Notes under the pieces: model-generated
Seen by the model: the letters and a program-made list of their open reading frames with translations, nothing else
The model's database searches: none
What the model was told of the DNA's origin: nothing
DNA from: Crystallibacter degradans
Lineage (GTDB): Bacteria; Actinomycetota; Actinomycetes; Actinomycetales; Micrococcaceae
Assembly: GCF_012952295.1 (NCBI RefSeq)
Contig: NZ_JABBCH010000001.1
Span: 558,001 to 622,000, forward strand
DNA length: 64,000 nt
Direction: 5' to 3'
Shown: positions 1 through 7,766 of the stretch, piece by piece
How the letters are laid out: each line of letters opens with the position of its first letter
How positions within the stretch are numbered: position 1 is the stretch's first letter
Made by a program: the position numbers and the translations under genes

Positions 1-879
1 AAGATCAGCATCGTCGCATCCACGAACGTATACAGCGATATCGCGGAAGCCGTCGGCGGTGGGAAGGTGTCGGCCACGGCGATCATCGACAGCATTAGCC
101 AGGACCCGCACTCTTACGAAGGCACGGCCAGGGACCGTCTTGCTTTATCCGAGGCTGACCTCGTCATCCGCAATGGGGGTGGCTTCGATCCGTTCATGGA
201 ACAGCTCGCGGGAGACACGGACGTGGCAGCGGTGATCGATGCATTCGAAGTATCGGGACTCGATGCCGCCCATGAAGATGAGGCGCAGGCACACGAAGCC
301 CACGAAGATGAGCCCGCTGCCGCACAGCCCGACGAGCACGATCACAGCCACGGCGCGGTCAACGAGCACGTCTGGTATTCACTCCCGGCCATTTCCAGGA
401 TCGCCGATGAGATTGCCGCGCAGCTAACCAAGTTGGACCCCGAGAATACTTCCACATACGAGTCCAACGCGGCGGCGTTCACCGATGATCTCGGAGACCT
501 TGAAGGTCGCATGGCCGATCTACGCAAGGAGCATGAGGGCAGTGCCATCGCCGCCACCGCGCCGCTGGCTGAGCATCTCCTCACCGACATCGGGCTTGTC
601 GACAAGACGCCGAAGGGGTTCGTTGCCGCGATCGAAGCCGGGAACGACGCTCCCCCGGCCGAACTCAAGGAAGCGCGGGATCTTGTGACGTCAGGAAACA
701 TGGTCCTGCTGGCCTACAACAGCCAGGTGGAAGGTCCACAGTCAGAGAGTCTGAAGGCAATGGCCAAAGAGACGGGTGTGCCGGTGGTCGACTTCACCGA
801 AACCCTTCCCGAGGATGTCTCCTACGTGGAGTGGATGAGCGGCAACATCGACAAGCTTGAAGCAGCACTGGACTCCTGA
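1..879 (+). CDS. Metal ABC transporter substrate-binding protein, zinc/manganese type (5' end outside window)
   Basis: The frame is open from base 1, so the N-terminus with its signal peptide lies outside the window; the stop is at 877-879. The visible 292 residues fit the ZnuA/AdcA family (cluster A-I), which captures Zn or Mn outside the membrane for an ABC importer. Signs are the SQDPHSYEGTARDR stretch with a ligand His, a His/Asp/Glu-rich loop (HEDEAQAHEAHEDE, then DEHDHSHG) typical of zinc binders, and NEHVWYSLP at the usual second ligand site. The permease and ATPase are not downstream, because a strong hairpin and a convergent gene follow; they may lie upstream. Metal choice between Zn and Mn cannot be settled from sequence; the His-rich loop favours Zn. 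Confidence 0.88.
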   Translation, partial: KISIVASTNVYSDIAEAVGGGKVSATAIIDSISQDPHSYEGTARDRLALSEADLVIRNGGGFDPFMEQLAGDTDVAAVIDAFEVSGLDAAHEDEAQAHEAHEDEPAAAQPDEHDHSHGAVNEHVWYSLPAISRIADEIAAQLTKLDPENTSTYESNAAAFTDDLGDLEGRMADLRKEHEGSAIAATAPLAEHLLTDIGLVDKTPKGFVAAIEAGNDAPPAELKEARDLVTSGNMVLLAYNSQVEGPQSESLKAMAKETGVPVVDFTETLPEDVSYVEWMSGNIDKLEAALDS

Positions 880-896
880 AAACAGCACTATGCCTG

Positions 897-939
897 CCGA
901 GGGCAATGCTCCAGCTGGACGCTGGACCATTGCCCTCGG
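897..939. terminator. Bidirectional hairpin terminator
   Basis: A 12-bp perfect arm pair (897-908 with 928-939, CCGAGGGCAATG and its complement) continues inward after a C/C mismatch with a 6-bp stem TCCAGC/GCTGGA around a 5-base loop. It lies between the convergent metal-binding-protein and aldehyde dehydrogenase genes and can serve both. There is no long T run. Confidence 0.75.
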
Positions 940-974
940 AACTGCCCGTTTGAAGGCTGCTGCCGCTGCCCTTC

Positions 975-2354
975 CTAACCTGCGGCAGGCACCCGGATCA
1001 GCTTCTTGTTCACGAATTCGGCCATGCCGTACTTGGCCAGCTCGCGGCCGACGCCGGAGCGCTTGACGCCGCCGAAAGGCAAATCGGCCTGTGAATCTGC
1101 CACGGAATTGATAAACACCATGCCGGTGTCCAATCGGTCGGCAACTTCTTTGGCTTTCTCTACATCGGCGCTGAAAACGGCTCCACCGAGCCCGTAGGGC
1201 GACCCGTTCGCCAGTTCGATGGCTTCCTCGGCATCCCGCACCTTGTAGATGACGGCGGCAGGGCCAAAAAGCTCTTCCGAGTAGGCACGCATGCCGGGCT
1301 TCACGCCGGTGAGGACAGTCGGTTCCACGTAAGCTCCCGGTCCTTCGACAAGCTTGCCGCCCGTGAGCAGTTCAGCGCCCTTGTCGACCGCATCCTGAAC
1401 CTGTTCGATCAGTTCTTCGGCGGCACCCTGCGATGACAGGGGGCCGAAGCGCGTTTCGGGCTTCAGCGGGTCGCCCGGCTCGACCCTCGCCATCCGCTTG
1501 GTGAATTTATCCACGAATTCTTCATAGAGGTCCTCGACGATGATGAACCTCTTGGAGGCAGTGCAGGCCTGGCCGGCGTTGCTCATGCGCCCGCCGACAG
1601 CAGCCTTGACCGTTGCGTCCAGGTCCTCGGAGTCCAGCACAATGAACGGATCGCTTCCGCCCAGCTCGAGCACATACTTCTTCAGGTGGCGGCCCGCCAC
1701 CTCCGCCACCGCGGAGCCGGCACGCTCGCTGCCTGTCAGGGAGACGCCCTGGACGCGCGGATCAGCGATGATTTCGGCGACCTGCTCGTTGGTCGCAAAT
1801 ATGTTGACGTAGGCGCCGTCGAGCAGGCCGGCGTCCCGGAAGATTTCTTCCATCACGATCGCCGACTGCGGGCAGTTCCGCGCGTGTTTGAGCAGGATCG
1901 TGTTTCCCAGCATCAGGTTCGAAGCGGCGAACCGGGCCACCTGATAGTAGGGATAGTTCCAGGGCATGATGCCGAGCAGCACTCCGATCGGGGCCGAACG
2001 GACAACGGCCTCTCCGCCACCCTTGACGGTCAGCAACTCGTCGTCCATGAATGCCGGACCTTCAGTTGCGTAGTACTCGTAAATGTCCGCGACCAGCCCG
2101 ATTTCGCCCTTGGCCTGGCTGACCGGTTTGCCCATTTCCAAACTGATGATTCTTGCCAGTTCATCCCGGCGCTCCCGGTAGAGCTCGGCCACACGCAGCA
2201 GGACGGCAGTTCGCTCCGGAACAGCACTTTGCCGCCATGAATCATAGGCCGTCTGTGTTTTCTTGAGTGCCCCGGAAATTTCTTCATCGTTGGCAGCTGC
2301 GAATTCCTGCAGCGTTTCGCCGGTCGCAGGATTTATACTCTTGTAGTAAGTCAT
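975..2354 (-). CDS. NAD(P)-dependent aldehyde dehydrogenase, succinate-semialdehyde dehydrogenase type
   Basis: 459 residues. It oxidises an aldehyde to an acid using NAD(P). Start taken as ATG at 2354 (MTYYKSINPATGETL), the normal GabD N-terminus; the open frame runs 33 codons further upstream without family similarity. Visible motifs are PWNYPYYQ, the catalytic Glu in LELGGSDPF and the catalytic Cys in NAGQACTASKR. It is divergent from a GntR regulator gene (172 bp away) and its 3' end faces a hairpin. Next to an amine-oxidising operon the likely substrate is an amino- or semialdehyde (inference). Family assignment is sure, substrate is not. Confidence 0.88.
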   Translation of the reverse strand: MTYYKSINPATGETLQEFAAANDEEISGALKKTQTAYDSWRQSAVPERTAVLLRVAELYRERRDELARIISLEMGKPVSQAKGEIGLVADIYEYYATEGPAFMDDELLTVKGGGEAVVRSAPIGVLLGIMPWNYPYYQVARFAASNLMLGNTILLKHARNCPQSAIVMEEIFRDAGLLDGAYVNIFATNEQVAEIIADPRVQGVSLTGSERAGSAVAEVAGRHLKKYVLELGGSDPFIVLDSEDLDATVKAAVGGRMSNAGQACTASKRFIIVEDLYEEFVDKFTKRMARVEPGDPLKPETRFGPLSSQGAAEELIEQVQDAVDKGAELLTGGKLVEGPGAYVEPTVLTGVKPGMRAYSEELFGPAAVIYKVRDAEEAIELANGSPYGLGGAVFSADVEKAKEVADRLDTGMVFINSVADSQADLPFGGVKRSGVGRELAKYGMAEFVNKKLIRVPAAG

Positions 2355-2400
2355 GCTTTCAAAAATATCGGCAGGAAGACTGCATATCCAGCGAATTTGA

Positions 2401-2441
2401 GACATTTCTTGATATGTCGTAGTGATAATTGGATGATATGT
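2401..2441. promoter_or_regulatory. Candidate GntR operator repeats
   Basis: The divergent region between the aldehyde dehydrogenase and gntR genes holds two direct copies of TGATATGT (2410-2417 and 2434-2441) spaced 24 bp apart. The first lies within GACAT(8)ATGTC (2401-2418), an inverted repeat. Position suggests binding by the adjacent GntR protein. No experimental motif is known to me for it. Confidence 0.35.
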
Positions 2442-2526
2442 GGCAGCAACCATAAAGTAGAATGCTTCATAAGCGATTCGCCGGAAACCCGACGTCCAAC
2501 TGTCGCCCAGTAGAAGGGAGAAAATC

Positions 2527-3288
2527 GTGGCCTCACCGCCGGCGCTGCAGTCCCAGATTTATCGCTCCCTGCCCGAAAAGGAACGGTCCGAGGCGATAGT
2601 CCAGAGGATATCCACGGCGATTGCCCTGGGCATGCTCCGCGTCGGCGAGCGCCTGCCCGTGGAATCCGAGCTTTCCGACATGTTCGGCGTAGCGGGAGCC
2701 ACCCTTCGTGAAGCCCTCGCTGAACTAAGGGAACGCGGGGTGGTTGAAACACGGCGCGGCCGCAATGGCGGAACGTTTGTGGTCAAGTCCCCGCAGGCCC
2801 AGGAGCAGCAGCTGCGGAAGTACCTTCGGGACACTTCCATTGCGGACCTGCGGGATCTCGGCGACGAGCAAACTGCCGTGGCCGCAGCAGCTGCCCGGCT
2901 GGCATGTGACCGCGCCCATCCGAAGGATCTGGACCGGCTGGAACAGCTGGCCAAGGCGCTGGCCGACGCCGATTCCCCCGAAACACAGGCGAGATCAGAC
3001 AGCCGCTTCCACATAGAGCTGGCGGTGGTCGCCCAGTCTCCGCGGCTCACAACCCTTGAGATCCGCCTGCAATCCGAGGTCGGCCAGCTTCTGTGGAGCC
3101 CAATCGCCGGTGTGTTCGACCCCGCTACGGCCGCCCGTGAGCATGTGCGGATCGTGGATGCGATCAGGGCGGACGAACCAGACAACGCCCAGCGTTTGGT
3201 TGTCGAACATATCCGGCGGAACACTTACCACCTCATTGACACCAAGCTCACGCTTGCCCATGCAGGCGATGAAGAGGAGATCCCATGA
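2527..3288 (+). CDS. GntR/FadR-family transcriptional regulator
   Basis: 253 residues, GTG start preceded by AGAAGGGAG at ideal spacing. The N-terminal winged helix (about residues 15-85, with GERLPVESELSDMFGVAG and TLREALAELRERGVV) is the GntR DNA-binding domain. The rest is an all-helical FCD-type effector domain (SDSRFHIELAVVAQSPR and EHVRIVDAIRADE carry the usual metal/ligand residues). The stop overlaps the start of the Cache-domain gene (ATGA), so the two are translationally coupled. It probably controls the divergent aldehyde dehydrogenase and itself; effector unknown. Confidence 0.88.
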   Translation: MASPPALQSQIYRSLPEKERSEAIVQRISTAIALGMLRVGERLPVESELSDMFGVAGATLREALAELRERGVVETRRGRNGGTFVVKSPQAQEQQLRKYLRDTSIADLRDLGDEQTAVAAAAARLACDRAHPKDLDRLEQLAKALADADSPETQARSDSRFHIELAVVAQSPRLTTLEIRLQSEVGQLLWSPIAGVFDPATAAREHVRIVDAIRADEPDNAQRLVVEHIRRNTYHLIDTKLTLAHAGDEEEIP

Positions 3289-4001
3289 TTGCGCCCGCCT
3301 CACCCCGCGCCATCAGCAGTGCGACGGCCATCGAGGCATGGCTCAACGAGCTGTACCAGGACCTGTACAACACTGCCCACACGGTGGAAAAACAGCTCGG
3401 AGCAAAAATTCAGGCAGGCATAAAAATATCACCTAAAGACATTACCGGATTACGTGAAATATCCACCGCGTTCCTCAATTCCCATGACATTGTTGTCGGC
3501 GCGGGAGTAATCTTCTCGATCTCGGCAATCAAAGACGCTGAAGGAGTATTGGAATGGTGGTTCAGAACTGATTCGGGAAATATTGAAAAACTCGATTTTG
3601 ATTTAGCTCCCGAGGGCGAACGGTTTTACGATTACGAGCAGCTCCCCTGGTTTTCCATCGCTGCCAAAACCGGCCGGCAATCCATTGCGGGCCCCTATGT
3701 GGACTATCTCGGCTTCGACGAATACATCATGACCTGTACCGTTCCGACCTATGTCCATGGAACCTTCATCGGTGTAACCGGCTGTGACATCCGGATCCGC
3801 GACATTGAAAACAAGTTCATCCCGATTGTCCGCCGGATTCCTGGCGATGCCGCCATCCTGAATGGCCAGAACCGCGTGATCCTGGGCAACTCCGGACGTT
3901 TCATTGTGGGGGAACGGATCAAGGCAGCGCCGGAAGGATTCTGCTTCATACCGCTGAACGTCCCCAACCTGAACCTGCACCTGATCTGCACGGCCGGATG
4001 A
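3285..4001 (+). CDS. Cache (PDC-sensor)-domain protein without membrane segments
   Basis: 238 residues. The middle and C-terminal part looks like a Cache/PDC sensor fold: FYDYEQLPWFSIAAKTG, GPYVDYLG, then TCTVPTYVHGTFIGVTGCD, the classic Cache strand that contacts small ligands such as amino acids or amines. No signal peptide, transmembrane helix or output domain is visible, so it should be a soluble cytoplasmic ligand binder, unusual for Cache domains, which mostly sit outside the membrane. It overlaps gntR by 4 bp, so it may act as a ligand-sensing partner of that regulator (inference). The 3400-3600 part is richer in A/T than its neighbours. It ends 17 bp before the convergent amidotransferase gene. 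Confidence 0.65.
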   Translation: MIAPASPRAISSATAIEAWLNELYQDLYNTAHTVEKQLGAKIQAGIKISPKDITGLREISTAFLNSHDIVVGAGVIFSISAIKDAEGVLEWWFRTDSGNIEKLDFDLAPEGERFYDYEQLPWFSIAAKTGRQSIAGPYVDYLGFDEYIMTCTVPTYVHGTFIGVTGCDIRIRDIENKFIPIVRRIPGDAAILNGQNRVILGNSGRFIVGERIKAAPEGFCFIPLNVPNLNLHLICTAG

Positions 4002-4018
4002 CCGCGCAGATCAACTGA

Positions 4019-4846
4019 TCAGGCGTTGGCCGGCTCCTGCGGCCTGCCCGGCGCAGCCGCCGTATTCAGCCTGCTCTGGCGCACGAACTCTTCAAACAAC
4101 AGGGACCGATCATTCGCGTCCCCGTCCGAGTCCTCCGGATGCCATTGCACGCCGACCACCCAGGTCTTGCCCGGATGCTCCGTACCTTCAACCACACCGT
4201 CCTGTGCCAAAGCGGCAACCTGCAGTTCAGCTGCCACAGTTCCCACCGCTTGATGATGCCCCGAGCGCACGGTGACCGTTGGACGGCCAAGGATGGCCGC
4301 CACCTTCGAGCCGGGAGCCAGGTTCACCTTCTCGTCCAGGAACATCGGTTGTCCCGGTCCCCCGCGGTGCAGATGCCAGGGGTCCAGATCAGGGATCAGC
4401 GTGCCGCCACAAGCTACGTTGAGCAGCTGCGACCCCCGGCAGATGGCGAGCAGCGGCTGGTCCCGCTCCAGCACACCGCGGATCAGTTCCAGACAGTACT
4501 GGTCCGCCCGCAGATCGACTCCGTAGGAATTCCGTACCGGCCCAGTATGGCCATACAACGACGCGTCCACATCGCCGCCGCCCAGAAAGAGGACTCCGTC
4601 GTACTTTGCCAGCTCCGCTTCGGGAGTCAGTTGTTCCGCACCACTGTCCACCAGCTCGGCCCGGGCACCGGCTGCCAGCAGTGTTTCAAACGCGACACGC
4701 GTAAAGCGTTCCATCAGTTCCAGTGTCTGCTGGGTCATCCCGGGGAACGTCAGTGAAACAACGACGGCGACGCGCGGCGCGTCCGCGGGCAGGTGTTCGA
4801 AGGCGGCGGGAACCACGTCCGCGGGGTTGACCCGCAGCCCACTCAC
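4019..4846 (-). CDS. Gamma-glutamyl hydrolase, class-I glutamine amidotransferase type (PuuD-like), copy 1
   Basis: 275 residues, GTG start overlapping the previous stop by 4 bp (GTGA). Peptidase C26 family: nucleophile Cys in LLAICRGSQLLNV, catalytic His-x-Glu in VQWHPEDS, oxyanion Gly stretch in LFLGGGDVD. Family members cut gamma-glutamyl amides, as in 4-(gamma-glutamylamino)butanoate hydrolysis by PuuD of the putrescine pathway. Last gene of the eight-gene amine operon, where a glutamine-synthetase-like ligase could make the gamma-glutamyl substrate. The C-terminus RPQEPANA is an unstructured extension. Confidence 0.85.
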   Translation of the reverse strand: MSGLRVNPADVVPAAFEHLPADAPRVAVVVSLTFPGMTQQTLELMERFTRVAFETLLAAGARAELVDSGAEQLTPEAELAKYDGVLFLGGGDVDASLYGHTGPVRNSYGVDLRADQYCLELIRGVLERDQPLLAICRGSQLLNVACGGTLIPDLDPWHLHRGGPGQPMFLDEKVNLAPGSKVAAILGRPTVTVRSGHHQAVGTVAAELQVAALAQDGVVEGTEHPGKTWVVGVQWHPEDSDGDANDRSLLFEEFVRQSRLNTAAAPGRPQEPANA

Positions 4847-5577
4847 CGGGCACCTGCCAGTTCTGCGGCGACAGCCACGTCACGGCGCTGTCTGGCCGCG
4901 TCGACAACCCAGACAAACAGCGCGTGGTCGGCGGGATTGGTCTCTGCGGTGTCTTCCGGATGCCACTGGACAGCGAGCATGGAAGCTTCCGGCGCTTCGA
5001 GCGCTTCCACCACGCCGTCCGCTGCGATCGCCGTCACTTCCAGGCCTTCACCGAGCGCACCCACGGCCTGGTGGTGGTACGAGGAGACATCCACCTGCCC
5101 GCTGCCGACCACCGTTGCCAACAATGACCCTTCCGAAACCGCAACCGGATGTATCGCATCCTTATGCTGCACGGTTCCCGGCTCCAGATGCTGAAGCAGC
5201 GTGCCGCCACGGGATACGTTGAGCAGCTGCAGGCCGCGGCAGATCGCCAGCAGCGGCACTCCCGCTTCGATGCAGGCGGCCATAATGGCCGATTCATACG
5301 CGTCCTGGCCAGAGTAGTCGGTGGGCCAATAATGTTCGTCCGGTTCTGCTCCGTAAAGCTCGGGCGCCACGTCGGCACCGCCGGGAAGCAGCACGCCGTC
5401 GAAACGGGCAACCTGCTCGGCGGCGCTGTCGCCGCTTCCCGGGAACATCACGACCGGCTCACCGCCGGCAGCGACGATGCAGCGCAGCACCTTGGCTGCC
5501 ACGGCAACGCCATCGAAGCGCAGGCCGTGGACGGAGTTGGACCACATGCCCGGAACGCCGATTAAGGGGCGGCTCAT
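4843..5577 (-). CDS. Gamma-glutamyl hydrolase, class-I glutamine amidotransferase type (PuuD-like), copy 2
   Basis: 244 residues; start taken as ATG 5577 (MSRPLIGVPG), which overlaps the upstream stop as ATGA; the frame extends further only into that gene. Same C26 fold as its downstream neighbour: LLPGGADVAPELYG, nucleophile Cys in LLAICRGLQLLNVSRGG, SSYHHQAV, and VQWHPEDT. The two tandem copies share the core motifs but differ elsewhere, so they are old paralogues with perhaps different gamma-glutamyl substrates or a heteromeric role. Membership in the amine operon is clear from the 4-bp overlaps on both sides. Confidence 0.86.
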   Translation of the reverse strand: MSRPLIGVPGMWSNSVHGLRFDGVAVAAKVLRCIVAAGGEPVVMFPGSGDSAAEQVARFDGVLLPGGADVAPELYGAEPDEHYWPTDYSGQDAYESAIMAACIEAGVPLLAICRGLQLLNVSRGGTLLQHLEPGTVQHKDAIHPVAVSEGSLLATVVGSGQVDVSSYHHQAVGALGEGLEVTAIAADGVVEALEAPEASMLAVQWHPEDTAETNPADHALFVWVVDAARQRRDVAVAAELAGAR

Positions 5578-6302
5578 ACTGCTACCTCCGCCGCCAGCGG
5601 GTACGGCAGGTGCGGCATCCACTTGGTCCAGACCCGCTCCAGCCGCCCGTCCGCCACCACCGTTGCCAGTGCCGCGTTGAGCTCGGCCAGCAGGAACGGG
5701 TTGTCCTTGGCCACCCCAATCCCCCACCGGTTACCCGTGGGGTGCGTGAAGGCGACATCGTACGCGGGCTCTTCCCCAAGCGGCACGGTCACGACGTCGT
5801 CGTCCACCATGGCATCCACCTCACCGTTGCGCAGGGCCGCCAGCATCTCCCCGAACACGTCCGCGCCGTTGAAGGCGACCGGTTCGGCTCCCTCGAAGGT
5901 GACAGCCAGTTTCATGTTGGCGCTGCCCTCGATCGCCGCGACCTTGTAGCCAACCAAGTCCTCCGGCGAGCGGGCCGGATCGCCCTTGCGCACCAGCACG
6001 GTTTCGTCGAACACGGCGTACGGGTCGGTAAAGTTCACCACGGCCTGGCGTTCCGGGATGATGCCCTGGCCGCACCAGACCGCATCCACCCGGTGGTCGC
6101 GCACGGCGGGGAGCATGTCGTCCCAGTCCAGGTACGTCCACTCGATGCGCAGGCCCAGCACGGAGGCGACCAGCTCGGCCGCCTCCGGCTCGTACCCGCG
6201 GCGGTTGCCGTGGTCGTCGGCCAGGTTGAACAGCGGCGGCGCCTCGGAGTCGATACAGGCCAAACGCAGGATGCCAGCTGAAAGAGTCTCGACGCGGCTC
6301 AC
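5574..6302 (-). CDS. Solute-binding-protein family 3 fold protein lacking a signal peptide
   Basis: 242 residues from GTG 6302, which overlaps the upstream stop as GTGA; an 11-codon longer frame exists but would lie inside the upstream gene. It matches the amino-acid-type periplasmic binding fold (SBP_bac_3): LACIDSEAPPLFN, GYEPEAAELVASVLG, DDMLPAVRDHRVDAVW, FTDPYAVFDETVLVRKGD, GYKVAAIEGSANMK. No signal peptide, lipobox or partner ABC genes are present, so it is probably cytoplasmic. Some proteins of this fold are enzymes (cyclohexadienyl dehydratase) or sensors; an enzymatic or ligand-buffering role in the amine pathway is possible but unproven. Confidence 0.78.
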   Translation of the reverse strand: MSRVETLSAGILRLACIDSEAPPLFNLADDHGNRRGYEPEAAELVASVLGLRIEWTYLDWDDMLPAVRDHRVDAVWCGQGIIPERQAVVNFTDPYAVFDETVLVRKGDPARSPEDLVGYKVAAIEGSANMKLAVTFEGAEPVAFNGADVFGEMLAALRNGEVDAMVDDDVVTVPLGEEPAYDVAFTHPTGNRWGIGVAKDNPFLLAELNAALATVVADGRLERVWTKWMPHLPYPLAAEVAV

Positions 6303-7732
6303 GGAATGGTCTCCCAGTACATCTCGCGGTCCCATTCAGTGATGGCGCCGCAGTAGCGGGCCCACTCCTCCTGCTTCAGTTGGGTGTAGATCGATACCAG
6401 GTCCGCCGGCAGTGCCGACGTGAGGTACGTATCAGAGACGAAGGCGTCGATCGCGTCGCCCAAGGTGAGCGGCAACTGGCCGCCGAGGGCCGGAACGTCC
6501 GCACCGCCGTCGTCGGCCATACCTGGATCCAGCCGGCGGTTCAGTCCGTCCTCCATCGCGGCAATGAGCAGCGTGTGCGACAGGTACGGGTTCACGGCGG
6601 CGTCCGGAACCCGGTACTCCATCCGGCCGTTGGAGGAGATGCGCACCAGGCAGCCGCGGCTATCCAAGCCCCAGTTTGCGGTGCTGGGGGCGAACTGGCC
6701 GGCGTCCCAGAACCGCTTGTAGGAGTTGACGGTGCTGGCCATGACCGCCATCGAACCGGGAGCATGTGTGAGCAGACCGCCGATGGCGTGCCTGGCCGTC
6801 TCGGAAACGTGCAGTTCCACCCTGCCGTCGTCCTCGATGACGTTGGTGTTCCCGTCCCAGAGGCTCAGGTTGTGGTGGCAGCCGTTGCCCATCTGGCCGT
6901 TGTAGGGCTTGGGCATGAAGCTGGCGGTGACGCCGAATTCGCGGGCCACCTGCTTACAGATTTGGCGGTAGGTGACCAGCCGGTCTGCGGTGTTTTCCAC
7001 CCGGTCGTACATCCAGTTGAGCTCAAGCTGGCCGTCGTCTTCGTAGTCTCCCTCGATCATGTCCAGGCCCATGGCCTTGGCGTAGGTAACCAGTTTCTTG
7101 TAGATCGGACGCATCCGCTCCAGGTTCTCCACCTGGTAAGCCGGGCTGGTGCCGGGCTTCTTGACCACCTCGAGACCTGGGCCTTCCCAGGTCATCTCGG
7201 GTTCGGTTCCGGAGCGGACCTCGAAGCCAGTGCGGGCGGTGAAGGCCTCGTGCGAGCGGATCAGCAGTGAGCGGGTGTCGATCGGCAGGAGGCGGCCGCC
7301 GACTTCAGGCAGGTGCGGGGGCTCGTAGGCGGTGCAGAAGATCCGCGCCACCGAGGTGTCCCAGGGCAGCACCACAAATGTATCCGGCTCCGGCAGTGCC
7401 CAGAATTCGCGGGCCTCGATGCCGCCGCCGATCAGGTTACCGTGGCGGTCATTCTGCAGGTCGGACAGCGCCGTCCGGTGGAAGCAGATGCCCTTTTCCA
7501 AGTTGCGCTTGAAGTGGTTGGCCGGGACCATCTTGGCCACCATGCGGGAGCCGATGGTCGGCAGCGCGTAGTACACATACTCGACGCCGGCCTCCTCGAT
7601 CTTGCGGCCGAGGTCGCGCACGGTTTCGGGACGCAGGTTGCGCTCCTGGTGCCGCGCAAAGGCGCCGCGGTCGTTGAGGGATTGCTGCAGGTCGTTGGCG
7701 GCCAGGTCGGGCCGTACGGGGGTGAGTGTCAT
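6299..7732 (-). CDS. Glutamine-synthetase-family ligase (gamma-glutamyl-amine synthetase type)
   Basis: 477 residues. Members of this family condense glutamate with ammonia or an amine using ATP. Active-site landmarks are EGDYEDDGQLELNW (metal/glutamate ligands), NGQMGNGCHHNLSLW, NSYKRFWDAGQFAP and NGRMEYRVPDAAVNPY. It lacks the adenylylation-tyrosine region expected of housekeeping GlnA and resembles GlnA-like enzymes that gamma-glutamylate alkylamines or polyamines. From memory, a GS-like gene also accompanies the morpholine/piperidine P450 genes of mycobacteria. It sits 34 bp downstream of the ferredoxin reductase and overlaps the binding-fold gene by 4 bp. The amine substrate is not known. 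Confidence 0.88.
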   Translation of the reverse strand: MTLTPVRPDLAANDLQQSLNDRGAFARHQERNLRPETVRDLGRKIEEAGVEYVYYALPTIGSRMVAKMVPANHFKRNLEKGICFHRTALSDLQNDRHGNLIGGGIEAREFWALPEPDTFVVLPWDTSVARIFCTAYEPPHLPEVGGRLLPIDTRSLLIRSHEAFTARTGFEVRSGTEPEMTWEGPGLEVVKKPGTSPAYQVENLERMRPIYKKLVTYAKAMGLDMIEGDYEDDGQLELNWMYDRVENTADRLVTYRQICKQVAREFGVTASFMPKPYNGQMGNGCHHNLSLWDGNTNVIEDDGRVELHVSETARHAIGGLLTHAPGSMAVMASTVNSYKRFWDAGQFAPSTANWGLDSRGCLVRISSNGRMEYRVPDAAVNPYLSHTLLIAAMEDGLNRRLDPGMADDGGADVPALGGQLPLTLGDAIDAFVSDTYLTSALPADLVSIYTQLKQEEWARYCGAITEWDREMYWETIP

Positions 7733-7766
7733 GATGGTCTTCTTTCTCGTCAGTGTGCGAAGCCGG

